Below, piece after piece: positions 1 to 51,294 of a DNA stretch of 64,000 nucleotides. The position numbers and the translations under genes were made by a program. The notes below the pieces were generated by a model. That model made no database searches. It saw only the letters and a list, made by a program, of their open reading frames with translations, and had not been told where the DNA came from. Each line of letters starts with the position of its first letter. Within the stretch, counting starts at the first letter, position 1. Source of the stretch: Lepidostoma basale (taxonomy: Eukaryota; Arthropoda; Insecta; Trichoptera; Lepidostomatidae). Where the stretch lies: assembly GCA_022606425.2 (NCBI GenBank), contig JAHDVF020001368.1, positions 620,001-684,000 on the forward strand. Reading direction: 5' to 3'.

Positions 1-171
1 CGCAGGTAAACATTGTGTCCTGTGAGGTTAGGTGCTTTGAATGTAACATTGTTAATAAATACATAATTCAGGGCTGATAAGAAATTTACATAGTATTACT
101 GAAATATTGTTTGATAAGAAATAAATGTGTTTTTTAATACTTCTGTGTTCATTTATTTATCAACTTAAGGA

Positions 172-655
172 ATAACCATCACGCCCCAAAGAGGTAAGCA
201 AAAATAATGGACTGCCACATGTTGTCCTGACATACTTCTGTGCTTCCTCTACATTCAACATCGTGTCATACCCCCACGTCAATTTTTCCAACTACTTGCG
301 TGGCCGACTTTTAATATTTGATTGTGCTACTTTTCCTCAGCTTTCCTCTATTTCTGGCTCTGTTCACATCGTTTACATATACTTTCTTCACCATTCTGTC
401 TTCATTCATTCTTTCCATGTGTCTAACCATCTTAATAACCCACACATTATTTTATTCATAACACTTTCATTCCCATTGCATTTTCTTCTTATATTTGCAT
501 TTGACTCTATATCATACATTCGTCTAAGAGATCTTTTTTCTACTTTATTTATTCTACTTTCATCATTTTGGCAACTCCATACTTCACTCTACATAAGGCG
601 CGGCACAAGAAAATCATTGTGCACCACCATCTTAACTCTTTGAGGCTTTTGTTTG
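172..655 (-). mobile_element. LINE family A 3' end, degraded
   Basis: Minus-strand copy of the family whose 3' end codes an RT C-terminal segment (RSLRRM.., ..GRPRKTWHDQI.., ..SILSAYP) and finishes in a GTGATGGTTA-type tail. On the plus strand it starts aaccatcacg. Frames are broken and the 5' part is missing. Confidence 0.75.
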
Positions 656-729
656 CGATGGCTGCCTCGTTGCTCTTATCGTAAGTATTCATTCTAGCTT
701 CGCTATTATTGCATCGAAAAAGATCTATT

Positions 730-955
730 TTTAATTGAGTAATTAACTCAATAGAGACGAAGATGTAAATTGTTTGTCAACAGAATATGGTGGTCGAGGC
801 GTTTACAGGACTTATGACCTGTCATTGGTTGGGTTAAGCGATCGCTTTATGTAATACAATATTCCCCATTCCGTCCTTCTACGAACACCACGTTTGACAA
901 TTATTTGAAAGTTGTAATGTTGAGAAACATTTCACATACTTCAGTTCAATCTACA
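730..955 (+). repeat. Element E copy
   Basis: Copy of the 227-bp unit best defined at 35486-35712: caatagagacgaagatg, then tttacaggacttatgacctg and ggttgggttaagcg, ending tcaatctaca. Class unknown and no coding capacity. Confidence 0.75.
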
Positions 956-996
956 CTAGCACTATTTATTGAGACTAGAGGCGAGCATTAAGCTTA

Positions 997-1145
997 TCAT
1001 CATCAGCCGTCTGTCATCCACTGCTGAATGTAGGCCTCTCCCAAAGCCCGCCACCGCCCCCTATCCATTGCCGCTCCCATTCATCCATGTCCAGCAATCC
1101 TCTTTAAATCGTCGGTCCAGCGGGCAGGGGGACGTCCATTGAGCT
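997..1145 (-). mobile_element. LINE 3' end with ATG-type tail
   Basis: Reads on the minus strand as GRPPARWTDDLKRIAGHGWM and then GEAYIQQWMTDG-stop, followed by a gatgatgat tail. This is the C-terminus of an endonuclease/RT LINE of a kind common in moths, severely 5' truncated. Confidence 0.8.
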
Positions 1146-1954
1146 TAGTCTACAAGTATTTGTATACATTCAAAAAAACAAGATCTCTTTTTGTTGTCAC
1201 CTCATTTAGAAGACAAATCGCTTTCAATACAGGAGAACTTCGATGCGCCTCTGTAAAATAAGATATGCCGCCTTGCCGTTGTTGGTTTGGGTAGGATATA
1301 AATAAAACAAGATGCATGTATACATATAAGTATATATAATTTAATAGTTCCATCTGACAATTTAAAACACCGTAAATAATACATTCTTACTTAGTTTTAA
1401 CAGACAATGGTTGGAGCCATTCCCAAATCCTACGGTCGGTGTAATCAGAACACAAAGGCGGCCACAGGACAACTCCTCGCCAGTTCCATGCACACTCGGA
1501 CACATCGCTTACTCAAATTATAATTATTTGACACAATTTCATCAAACATTTCTACTGGACTTGAAAGTCGAATTGCTTATTTCGGAAACGTAACTCTAAA
1601 TATAACTCAACTACGAAGCAAGATTTTACATCTAAGTGAGCAAATAAAATGAAAATAAATAATATACAGTATAAGCTTTATTTATTTTTTACTTGATTTC
1701 CAAATATCTTACAGAAAGCAATCAGGAACCCTAAGCCTACGGCCCCACCAAAGCGTTTGGATTAGTGACTCGCTTGCTATCTGCCCAAAAATGACAAACT
1801 GATTAACAATGTTATTAAATTATTTTATTTGAAAATGTCGTGCTATTGATTAAGCTTTTATATTTACTTTAATAAATTAATCAATTAAAGTAAAGGGCAC
1901 TAATGATTTTTAAACACAAAGTTAATATAAAAAAATTATAAACTCACATTTATT

Positions 1955-2554
1955 GTTTCTTGCACAATGACTTAAAACTCCATATTAAATAACTAATACG
2001 AATGAAAACGTCAGTTTTCTAGAAGTTTTATTATATTTTATGGGAATAACATGTTTCGCCCTTCTAAGGTATTATCAAATGTCATTTGATAATGCCTTAA
2101 TAATAAAGATAATAATAATAATATGCTAACCTTTAAAGCGCCGTTTTTGTGATGTAATCACCTCAAGGGCGCATTCAGACGTGTTTTATATGTGAACGCT
2201 GCATCTGATTGATATTCGCGATTGATTAGAAAGTATAATAGAACAAAATATGCAAGTTTATTGTGTATGAAATATGAAAAAGATGGGTTTCCAACTTAGA
2301 TCTGAAGTCTGTCAGATCATTTATGCATCTGAGGTGTGAAGGAAGATTGTTCCAAGCTGATGGACCGGCTACCGCAAACGCTCGATCCCCGAAATTTGTA
2401 CTAGGGCAACGTTTTGGCTCAACTAATCTTCCTATTGCTGAGGAGTTCGCCGAGCGAAGTGTGGATTTCCTTGTAGCCTTAGAAGGGTGAAACATGTCAT
2501 TCCCATAAAATATAATAAAACTTCTAGAAAACTGACATTTTCATTCGTATTAAT
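1955..2554. mobile_element. Family C foldback element, interrupted
   Basis: Arms carry the family signature gaatgaaaacgtcagttttc, gaagttttattatattttat, catgtttcgcccttctaagg and its reverse complement. A short direct repeat, aactcacatttatt, flanks the element (1941-1954 and 2555-2568) and may be a target duplication. Confidence 0.7.
2100..2475 (-). mobile_element. LINE family B 3' end (CR1/L2-like)
   Basis: The minus strand codes FGDRAFAVAGPSAWNNLPSH and KLETHLFHISY, the typical C-terminus of CR1/L2-type LINEs, then a 3' UTR (gcgccgtttttgtgatg on plus) and an ATT-type tail. A gcctta duplication (2094-2099 and 2476-2481) marks the insertion inside the foldback element. Confidence 0.82.
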
Positions 2555-2796
2555 AACTCACATTTATTTTCAAATCAAATTTATTGGATTTTGCACCAGT
2601 AATAATTAGCAAATTTTACTCAAAGTAAAATAAATAAATATTCGAGTTTAAAATAACTGTGAGTTTATATATTTTGGACTATTAACGTTGTGAACATAAA
2701 TGCTTAATCAATAACATGACATTTTCAAATAAAACTCAGTTTCTGTCGTTTTTGGACAGACATCAAGCGAAACACTTTGGTTTGGCCGTAGCCTTA

Positions 2797-4142
2797 TTGT
2801 GAATGCACTGAATGCACAGTGGGGGACTAAAATATGTATTGAAAAATCACATTTTCCTTCCTTTTTAATATAACTAATAATAGGTCCCGTTAAAAACTTA
2901 AATCAAAGATAACAATTTCTAGTTTATACTCTCAGTAAGTATGAAAATTCTTATTGGAAGTAACTTAGGCGACTGTTTTCTGAAATAAGCAGTTCCGTTA
3001 TTCTGTGGCCGTTTTGTTCGCACAATAATTTTCACCTACTTAAAATTACTTATATTCTGTATTCAAGGATACACTAAATAACGTCCTAATCAAAAGACTT
3101 ACAAAAGATGATGATAAAAGAAGAGGAGATTGAGGATTGAGGAGTGATGGTGGCAGTGCCGCACGGAGCGCAGCGGTGGCCAATTCTACTCTTGCCACGC
3201 GTTTAGCTTATCACCAAGTATCGATGTGACGATTCTACTCGGATATCGCTGTCTTTGAACAACCTCCACAAATTCAATTGTCTCACTTTGGAATTTATAC
3301 AATTCAAAGAGAATTTAATACGTGAAAAATGATTAATGATTCGACCTGCAGTCTTGGAGCTTTAAAATGACGTAAGCAATTCTGTCACAATTTAATTAAC
3401 TCCATAATTAAGAAGAAACCTGGTCCGTCACATAGTCCTCTAGCATTCGTCACTGTCAAACCTTACGCAAACTTCTAATTGTTCTGACATTTGGCATTTG
3501 ATTTGGTCATTGTTGCATCATTTAGTAATTGTATGAACCAATATCATTGCGATGATCCTTTGATTTATTTGTAACCGACATTCTGATCTAACCTCTAAAA
3601 TATTTAACCTACTTGGCTTCCAAATATAAAAGAGTATTGCATCTTTTCAGTGTGAAGTGTTTGCTCTTCACGCTGCAGAGATATAATTATAAAATGGACA
3701 GTAAATATTAAAAGATGACAGAATTGCCAATACACAAAATACAAAATTTGATATAGAAATTTTATATAAACATAAATAATCCGTTATGCTATGAGTATGT
3801 TATAAAGTAATTAGTATTGCTAATGACTGTCTTCATGTTAAGACTGTACGAAAGAGTGACATTTCACAATACGAGTGGCATTACCCGAAATTGGCAAGAA
3901 CTCCCCCAAAGCGGTATGAAGAGTAACCTCACGATGCAGGGATATGTCACGAGTTAGTTGTATGTACTAACATTTATAAAAGTAAAGCATTGGAAACTAT
4001 ATTATCATATATGAAATGTGCACAATCATTCATACAAAACCTTCTCATTCTTTATGTAAAAGTGATTTATATTAATTTTGCACGTTTGTTATAGAATAAT
4101 CTGTTAAGAGCGCCTCGTTAACCTCACTTTTAACTTTGACAT
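2797..4142. other. AT-rich non-coding, nothing recognised
   Basis: No reading frame or repeat with clear ends was recognised here. Confidence 0.6.
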
Positions 4143-4402
4143 ATCGCACGCTGAATAGAACACTGGCTTAACTCAAAAAAGCAAGTTTTGCTCAATCTGA
4201 CATGAGTCGGTGTTTTAACAAAAACAGTCGAAAAACACGTACGAATGGAAAGCGTTAACATTGTGAACGATTATCGTACGTACAAATGGATAGCGTTAAC
4301 ATTGTGAAAAATAGATGGATAGCATTAACACAAGCCTCTGTCTAATGTTAACTCAATTATGACCTAAGCCATAATCCGTCAGTTTACTATTAAGCGTGCG
4401 AT
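4143..4402. mobile_element. MITE, copy 1 of 2
   Basis: Terminal inverted repeats atcgcacgctgaatagaac and the reverse complement of actattaagcgtgcgat. Contains short internal repeats of ggatagcgttaacattgtg. A second copy with the same ends is at 54298-54556. Confidence 0.78.
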
Positions 4403-7400
4403 ATGTGATGCTTCTTCCTTACATATCATATTCTACAGATATTGCCTCAAATTATGAGAAGTATATTTAACAGAAGCAGACATAAAAAACAAAGACTCAC
4501 AGAATAACTTAATATATATACAACATTTTTGTCATCAGACCAGCTTCATCATTGGCAGATATATAATTAAAAATAAAGCTATGGAATACAATTGAATTAT
4601 GTTGATAATTCAAGGTAACCTTAACCTGGGTTTTATGTAAATTGAAGAAGATGTGTTGACAAAACTGATAAGTACCAAACATTCATACCAAGAATAATAT
4701 AAATTCCATGCATCTAAATTACAGATTAATCTAATTGAATGACTTGTAAAGGCAGTGTTCCATCATGTGGGGTCTCATTATACATACATATTACAATTGT
4801 TCTTTATACATACAGAGTATATTCAACTTTAACCGTTGTATCTTGATACAAATAATTACAAGATTAACAAATGTAATTGATTAAGAGTATTTTGGTCGCA
4901 TTCCCAAACTTAAGGTACATTACAACTGAAATATATAAGCCTGGCAAATAAAGTTGCTCCCTTGACTCCGCTAGTTTCGATTGTAAGCTTGAAAGACTTC
5001 CGTATATTCATATAACAAAAAGTTGAGTAAAGAATATGCTAGCAGTACTAGAGACATGTACAATAATATCAAACTATTAGACGATTGATGCCTTTATTAT
5101 TAATGGATTTAATAAAAAAATACCAATCAAATACAATGATTGAAGATGCATATTACAATATCGCTAGTTTACGACTATTTTCCACCTAATTCCAAGCCTA
5201 CCTACAGAGGAAACTACAACCCACAATATAAATCATTCAATACTCAACAAGAAACATTGGTGTCTTTGATATTGGCTAAAAATGAAGAGTATAATGTTTC
5301 AGCACCAACTTTGTAGTCACATTTGCACACATCTCATGACTGGACTCCAAATCGTACATAATTTTAACCAACGATAACCTGTACCTATAGCTAGTTGGTT
5401 ATGATTCTCTGTTCATATATTCATCGGGACAATTACTGAAATAATAATCAAGTTAGATACGAAGAGTATAGATATTACTGTATCAGCTGTTTTTTTATTC
5501 CAATCGCAGAGACACCAAAATGCAAAATGCAGCATACAATAGTTCTGCCAGAAAAATAAAAGTTAAATAAAATGAGTTGTTAATGTCATTGAGTATAATA
5601 TATTATTTATAAGCATAAAAAATTTACATGAATTCTCTTCAGAGTGACATGATTGGCCCTGTTAATAGCATTATTAAATGACTCAAATCTTGCCATATTT
5701 GATAAATATGATTTGATAAATATGATAAAACTTCACGAAATCAGACATCATCATCAATATAGATACTTAATAAGGAGTTTTTTACACATCAGAAATTACA
5801 AGTAAAACAAAGGATTCAATGACATGTGTTATATTAATTTAAACTTTGACTTTTTTGGCAGAAAGATGACACTTTATTTATTGTGTCAACTTGCGAAATC
5901 ACGGATAATTCATTTAACAACACACATAATATCGTTAACACCATCTCAAACTGTGGATATTTTTTATTATAGTTTACTCGCAATACAATAGGGTAGAAAA
6001 GGGTAATAAATTGTGCATCACATTGTTACATTTAGTTCAAATATTCACCATCAGCCTAATGTTCAGGTAATGCAATATAATAGAGGGAACCAAACTCATT
6101 ACAATGTACTAAACAATTGCCTCGGTTCTTCGTGTGTTGACGCGAGTTATAATTGATAAGTTATGTAAATTATTAATACGCAACAATTTAGAATAGAAAA
6201 TTATAATTTTAATTAAAGTAAACATATGTTCTATAGTAAAATTAATCTATAGTTTATGCATCTCATTTTGTGCTATTAAGAATCCAAGTTTAAAAATGGT
6301 TATACGACAGCGCTACATACATTCTAGGTTAAGTTAGAGAAGGTTAGGTTAGGTTAGGTTAGATTATTGCGGGTTTATTAAAAGTGATCACTTTAAATAG
6401 GTACTTTGTGAGGCACGATCAAAGGGGGCTTGTGCGACATTGGGGTGAGGGAAACTTGATAAAGGAGGATGGTGATTAAGACTATCCAAGAGGTACTGTC
6501 GGCTCAATGAAACGACCAACTAATGATGAGGGTGATGTGGGTACTCTATATGTTACACAGGGGATTACGTGACACAGTAAAAATATATAAAGAACTACAT
6601 TACATTTACACATACGTACATCGATAATGTAATCATTTTTTTAATAAGTTTTGCCTATCTACCCGCTCAAATTCCAAAAAAAAAACGACTAAAATTATTT
6701 ATTTTTAAAAAACAATTTGGCACATATTACCAAAAAACCACATCGACACGTTTACAAGACATACAGAGGATGAAATAAAACGACTCAGTTTTTTACACTA
6801 GCGATTCAAATTTAACAAAGAAATGAGTAAAGTACTGAATTTTCCTTTTGTACATACAAACATTCAATTAATATCGTTAGTAGGAAAGGGGAATTTAGTT
6901 ACACCGAGACACATTCCTAATATTGCTTCCCTTTGGAACATAAGCTAACTAGAGAACTCTTTACACTATACAGAACTAGACGCCTCGCCTCACACATACT
7001 TACAGCCGGGAATTCGGTAATATACAAATCATCAGGATCAACTTATTCGTAAAAACTTTAAGCCTTCAGACAACACACAACCATTTTGTAATATTGTTAA
7101 GTCACACCCCGGATACCTCAAAGTATATTGCACTCACTAGAATCTGTAATAGATTCCAAAATAACCAAGAAATCTGCAAAATAGTATAATTTAGTGTATT
7201 CGGAAAGATGGCACCATTAAAAATAGTTACAGAACCTATGAAATATATTTTTTTAAGTTTTGTGCAAATCTGACATATCTGCAGTCTCATAGATAAAATC
7301 CTTATTTCATATTTTGAACATTGGGTGTTGTCTATGACACACAATAGACCATACTCAAGAAATGTGGACTCTACAGAGAGCTGTCCTGGAGAACTCAAGT

Positions 7401-8551
7401 TATGAGGGCCTACCCCACTTACGTACTAAAAACTTTTGAAACATAATTTATATTAATTTACAAATTTCTGCAATTAAAATGTAAATCTGGGGTGTTAGCT
7501 ACATTTAAAATAATAAAGAGTACGTATGGAAAAAATCATATTTTTTAAAGAACTGATTTCGCCACATTATGAAGCACTTTGCTTAGATAAAAAATATATG
7601 TAACAAAATTTATAATGTCAAACTAAGCATAATTAATAGAAGAATATATACAGACCACATTTACACACAACAGAAAATTTTCAATTTCAAATTAAATAAA
7701 TATATTTGAATAATATAATAATAACACAATTGTTGTTTCTGAAATCCCAACATTAGACGTGAGTTTGATCATTATTAAACATATATATGTAGATTAAATA
7801 GAAATGATTGTGTGTTGTCCTGAAATACTTGTATACATATTATATTATAACTATCATAAAATATAATATAATTGTGGCTCTACTTTACATTACATATAAA
7901 AAGGGGAGGGAGAAAGTTATGACATAAATGATTAAAAACATAATAAGTAAGGTTAGGTTATAAAGTCTACATCTAGGCCCTTGAATATGACAACATACAC
8001 AGATACTAAGGGAGGATTTTCGTTTTTTAAATGATTATAAATTAAACAGATATCACTTACATTTTGAGCATTTCAATTACCATTCGGCTATACATACAGA
8101 GCGCTCGCAAACCATTGGCCATTCCTAAATGGAAGTCATTCTACATCCAAATCCAAAATAAATCTTGCAATTATAATTAATTTTACAAGACATCAAAACT
8201 TCGTGATATATACATATTTTATTAATTCATCACAGAGATCTATGTTTCAGACAAATTTCATAAATGTATGTTTACAAGATTTTATTTTCGTTTAACCAAA
8301 AACAAAAGATTTATCAATTATTAATAATTTTATGAAAAATTAATAAAATCTTTACAGTGATGATGAAAATAATTAAATTAAAAACAGTCCTTGTGTGATA
8401 CGAATGGAAAATTACATAAATAATTTTTAATACAAATTACTGAATTCATTAGTATATGTATTTCCAAGTTAGTTTTTATCATATCAAAGATGTAAAATTA
8501 CCCCCATTCGGAAAATACTATGAATTTTAGCAAAATATATAAATATATATT
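4403..8551. other. AT-rich, repeat-poor non-coding stretch
   Basis: About 4.1 kb without a convincing gene or element boundary. It contains a short TTAGG-type run near 6338-6360. It could be the distal 3' UTR or 3' flank of the kinase gene, but the sequence alone does not show this. Confidence 0.5.
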
Positions 8552-8802
8552 TGAAGACTACAGGGGAAAAACAAGGAATGTCAGTTAAAATTCAAAATAA
8601 ATGTAATAATGCCATCTAGCAGCATTTGTATGTATCTATCCACAGTAAAATTTTCATATTGAAAAATCATCTGTGTCATCGACTATGGCCAGATAATCGA
8701 TTGCTAATTGCTAAGAAATATATAGACTTTGATTAGCTTTATTCTCAATTTATTCCAATTAACCTTCTACTGACATTCCTTGTTTTTCCCCTGTAGTCTT
8801 CA
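8552..8802. mobile_element. Novel-looking MITE with perfect 34-bp inverted ends
   Basis: 8552-8585 (tgaagactacaggggaaaaa and on) is the exact reverse complement of 8769-8802. The 251-bp unit has no frame. Neighbouring bases show no clear target duplication. Confidence 0.8.
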
Positions 8803-9108
8803 TTTGAGCTATCTTGTAATTATTATGAGAAGGAAACTCTTAAAATATAACCCGGACACTTGGAGACAAAATATTTACATGTAGCGTTATTGATAATATT
8901 TCGTATAATACAATCATTTTCACTATTAAAAAAGCTGGTTCAACTTTTCATAATCGATATGTACACTTATTTTCTTCCACATAATTGTTATTTTCTTAAA
9001 AAGGGTGAATCATTATCAAACTCTAAAAAAAATATTAAATTTTAATATATTAACTGTTTAATTTAACACAATTATTATATCATAATTTTTTTATTTAATT
9101 AACTAGCT

Positions 9109-9660
9109 AACCATCACGCCGTTTCCTCTGAGGGGAAGACAGAGAGGATGGACCACCATATCATTTTGTCCTGACATACATCTCTAGGTTCCTCCACATT
9201 CATACATCGTAACATGCACGCTTATCGGACAAATTTCGGAGATCGGGCTTTCGCAGTGGCAGGTCCGTCCGCCTGGAAAATGCTTCCTGCACGCCTCAGA
9301 TGCATTGACAATCCGACAGACTTTAAATCTCACCTAAAAACCCACCTTTACAATATATCTGATTGCTGGTGTCACATGCAGCTCTCATGACTAAAAACAC
9401 TGTCAAAGCGCCCTTGAGGTGAGCTATTCACGAAAACGGCGCTATACAAATTAGCCAAATTATTATCATTATAATTATTATCGATTTTTCCGACATCGAA
9501 TGTGGCCGCCTTTCAGTATTTGATAATTTCGGCCACGCCATGCCTTCCTTGGTCTTCCACGACTTCTCTTTCCATTCACACTGCTTGTTTACAACATTTT
9601 AACCATTATTCTCTCGTCCATTCGTTGTATATGTCCAAACCATCTCAGGGGTGGAACTAA
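9109..9660 (-). mobile_element. LINE family A 3' end, interrupted
   Basis: The minus-strand copy starts aaccatcacgccg on plus, is cut at about 9227 by a family B LINE, and resumes at 9478 with tcgatttttccgac and gaatgtggccgcc. The coding frame is not intact. Confidence 0.8.
9228..9477 (+). mobile_element. LINE family B 3' end nested in family A
   Basis: The plus strand codes FGDRAFAVAGPSAWKMLPAR and LKTHLYNIS, then the gcgcccttgaggtgag 3' UTR and an attatt tail. The duplicated target ttatcg is at 9222-9227 and 9478-9483. Confidence 0.82.
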
Positions 9661-10677
9661 AAACGGGCTATTTCTCCTTCTCTTGCCATAGTGGTGAAAA
9701 GTTTGGACGACTCTGTGTCGTTTCCAGGGGCGCAGGGACGTGTAATAAGTATAGAAACACCACAGGTGGAGGCACTTTCCTTGCCCACAATACAAAGAAG
9801 AATAAATTGTGATATAATAATGTTGATGTAACCCAATGATGCCAATATTATAAGTGTTTCAAATTAAACAGTTAATAATTTTGGAGTATCATAGTGTTTC
9901 CATCAAAACAAGGGATTTTAACCTAATATAAATTCCATTTAATCAAAATTCATAACCAGAATTAACATGTTTGACACCAGTTAAGAACATGCATGTTTAT
10001 ATATTTTGAATTTTAGAAATTTGATATCGCACACCTTATTCATTACTGAAATTGATAACATTTTAAATTGTCTTAAAATCTGATCCCATGTTTTTAATAT
10101 CTGCATAAAAATTATAATATTAGGAAATAAATATCTGCCGATTTAAATACTGCAAAGCATTGTGGGAACATTTACGAACACACAATACTTGATATGAAAG
10201 GGGTAAATAAATAATCTGATTATAGGATTGCCTCCATAGAACGTCTTAACCCAGTTAGGTGTGAAAAACTTATACAAATGATCAATAAAATAAATATATT
10301 TGACGTAAATTCACCCTCTCTCAAGAAGCTTACAATTTTTTTAAAGATATTAAGCTATATATATTAATTGAACATTATATGATTTGTGCTTCAGGTTCGA
10401 ACTTGTAAAAGTTCAATCAAATACAAAAAAAAGGTAAAAAGAGTATCAAACAATACAAAATATAAATAAGAATCTCCGAGAACACTCCACATATTTGGTT
10501 TACTAGCCCAAAGATCCTCCGGTTCCCCCAATATATATATTTCTAATGGGGCTAAGTCATTATTCAATTTTTCTTTCCAGTATCTACGGAACAAAATACA
10601 CTTTTCTAAGTAACATAAAATCAAGTTATCATAAAAATATAAGTGGAAAAACAATATACATTAAAATAGTTTATTAA

Positions 10678-11012
10678 CCCTCATTGTGCGGCTGACTTCC
10701 TTTGCAGTAAAAAAAAAATGGTCTCGAAGTGCATTTGGCTACATTTACAGCTCAGACAGAGTCCCAGTACATCATAATATTACATACAATAACTACTAAC
10801 CATCACGCCGTCTCCCCGAAAGGGTAGGCAGAAAGAATGGACTGCCACACTTTAATCGATGCGGCATTCCATCCTTCTCTTTTCGCCATCGCGAGAGACG
10901 CGGTGTGATGGGTTGCGAACCTCATCGCCCGTAAGGAACTAAAATAAAAAGGTTCATAGAATACATTCAAATATGAACTGCAAATGTAGTCTGCAGCAGT
11001 TTGAAACAATTT
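10678..11012. mobile_element. TTAA-flanked piggyBac-type MITE, copy 1, interrupted
   Basis: Preceded by TTAA (10674-10677), it begins ccctcattgtgcggctgac. It matches the copy at 19220-19456 along its length (cagctcagacag, catcataatatta, taaggaactaaa, tgtagtctgc). A family A' LINE tail interrupts it. The 3' end is eroded. Confidence 0.75.
10796..10936 (-). mobile_element. LINE family A' tail
   Basis: Minus-strand copy of a short unit coding MRFATHHTASLAMAKREGWN and then SILSAYPFGETA-stop with a GATGGTTAG end. Related copies are at 22565-22712 and 52650-52808. Confidence 0.78.
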
Positions 11013-11737
11013 TTTTAGACCAAATAATGGCTTTGTATATATAAAAAAAGGTATATTAAATTGAAATGATTGCATATATTATCAAGTTTAAAAAGTAATA
11101 AAATTGAAAAGATATAATAAACATAAGTATGATTAATTAAATTATAATAAAATAATATTTATTTATTTATTTGAAAATAGTAAAAATATCACTCCTAATA
11201 TGGATTGTTCAAGAGACAATAGATATCTATTATAGAGTGTATTTTGTTCTGTAGGACAAACATAAAACTTGCATATTTGCGGATTAAACCATTTCTAACA
11301 GATGTGTGGGGACGCAAGTTGGCCTTCTTATACTATCGGTGGTATGGTTCCCATTAAATGCATTTTATTATTTTACAACTTACTCAGAGTCCTACGTGTA
11401 AATTGATACAAAAATTGTAAAGAATAAAGAACAGTATAAAACAATAGACAGTGGGTGTTGCGAGGAGTAAACATTCGCCTCGATACAAGCAATGTCTTCC
11501 CACTCATTCAAATCATTCCCTTGCACCTGTTATCTTATTATCAACCGTAAAATATTATAATATTAATAAGTAATAAAAAATAAATTAATATTTTATTCAC
11601 AAATCATGGAAAAATGTAAAAACCTGTTTCAAGGTTTTTTATGCTTGTAACACTAATGGCTAATTGCTGATTTTATAAAGTAATAAGAATATTTTTTTAA
11701 TTTTACAAATAATAAAATACATATTAAATACAAACAC

Positions 11738-12056
11738 GTTCACTAGCTGAAATGTCCACAACGGGCTTTGGAGATGCTTGGCTGAGGGAAAAATAGCCAA
11801 TACCGAAATCAGACGCCGAACAAAGCTTGTTGATATAATGAACCATATTGTCAAACTAGAGTGGAAACGGGTAGGACATGCTGCCAGACAGGGAACAGAG
11901 AGATGATCATCCAGAGTCTTGACGTGGAAACCGTGGAAGGAAATAAGAGCATCAGTCAACCTAAAAAAGATGGGCTGACGCACAGGATAGAGAAAAATTG
12001 AGAACATTTGAAGAGGCCTACATCCAGCAATGGAGAGACAGCTAAAGAAGAAGATG
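11738..12056 (+). mobile_element. LINE 3' end, GAA-type tail, with 12-bp target duplication
   Basis: Degraded RT C-terminus ending gacagctaaagaagaaga. The duplicated target aaatacaaacac is at 11726-11737 and 12057-12068, which fixes the boundaries. It sits just downstream of the kinase stop codon and may be inside the 3' UTR. Confidence 0.78.
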
Positions 12057-12959
12057 AAATACAAACACACTTAAGTAAAATATATCAATTTATCTTAAAA
12101 CTGGCGTTATCTTTACCCATAAACATATGAAGCTCTGTATCTTTATATTTTATCCGTGATGAAATATATCTTTTCAAGCTCAATAACTATGAAAAAAAAA
12201 ATTAACAATCTTTATTCATTTTAGATTGTATTATTTTGCATCGGATTGATTGGATACTTAAAAAGTCTTGCTTATTTGAGGTTTCCAATCAATTAAATTA
12301 TTTATGAATGTTAATACATAAAAAAATAAGCTTGCATTAAAAAAAAGATTTAAAAGGACACTGTGTTAAAATATGACCATCCAATCAGCAATTCACCATT
12401 CTGTGAGGACAGAAGAAACATTAATCTTGCAAACAGAGTTTTTACATTTCTCCAGCATTATAAAACCCCATCTGTTGAATGTACAAGTAAGTTTAAACTG
12501 CAGCTATGGATAAAATAATGAAAACAACATTTCCCCACACGGTTCAAATAATAAGAACTATAAAATCAATCTGTAATGAACCAATACGAGTGAACTGCGT
12601 CCACCATTGCTCAGTTCTGCAGAGAGGAACCTAACTAAAGCACCAATTCCAACATAAATAAACAACGTTTAAAGATTTTTAAATCGCTTGTTATTCCTAT
12701 ACAAATAAATTCATGGAAGAAACAAACAAACCTACAGTTATACATGGAATAATATTTTTTTTTTGCCATTTTTAAGTCACAAGTGTGATTTTTATAGAAT
12801 TAATATATGTCTGATGAATAGAGAGTTGGTATGCATTTATATATAAGCAGAATGAACGGTGCTTTAGTGAGTTGCCTCCTTGTGGGTGTGAAGGTGGAGG
12901 TTGTGTTAGTGCAGGTAATGTTAGGGGAGGTTAGGTTGGATGAGCGCGGGCGGACTTCA

Positions 12960-51034
<38,075 letters not shown>

Positions 51035-51294
51035 TCATCAATACGTAATTAAGCTTAGTTGGCAGTGCAAAATGGTGTTCTCATAACTACCCTTAAAATT
51101 CAAGCAAAGCATTGATTTGGCGAAATATAAAATTAAAATAAACATCATCTCTCAGACCATTGAGTTGTAAATCGTACAACAAAATGTCGAACTCAAATAT
51201 ATACACAATATTTTCAAAAATACATGAAATCATGATAAAAATCACTAAGATGGTTTATAAACAATGTAACAAGCCTGCGTTCTGCCAGTTGGTA

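Larger units (their letters stand above)
1732..2796. mobile_element. Inverted-repeat DNA element, outer shell of a three-level nest
   Basis: The left arm (from 1732, gcctacggcc, ccaaaaatgaca, ttttatttgaaaatgtc, attgattaagc) and the right arm (ending near 2796) are imperfect inverted copies. The middle is displaced by a foldback element (1955-2554), itself split by a LINE (2100-2475). No transposase frame. Confidence 0.7.
9046..9905. mobile_element. Family F foldback element arms, split by later insertions
   Basis: The left arm reads aactgtttaatttaacac with attattatatcataattt. The right arm is its approximate inverse (gtgatataataatg and tttcaaattaaacagtta). Between the arms lies a family A LINE that is itself interrupted by a family B LINE. 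Confidence 0.55.

Noticed and set aside
1148..1174. 27-bp block ctacaagtatttgtatacat shared, inverted, with 32345-32371
   Set aside because: Probably an internal piece of the adjoining LINE family. No structure beyond the match.
6338..6360. Four GGTTA units, like the insect telomere repeat
   Set aside because: Too short for an interstitial telomere array. Similar short runs occur by chance near 12925 and 21790.
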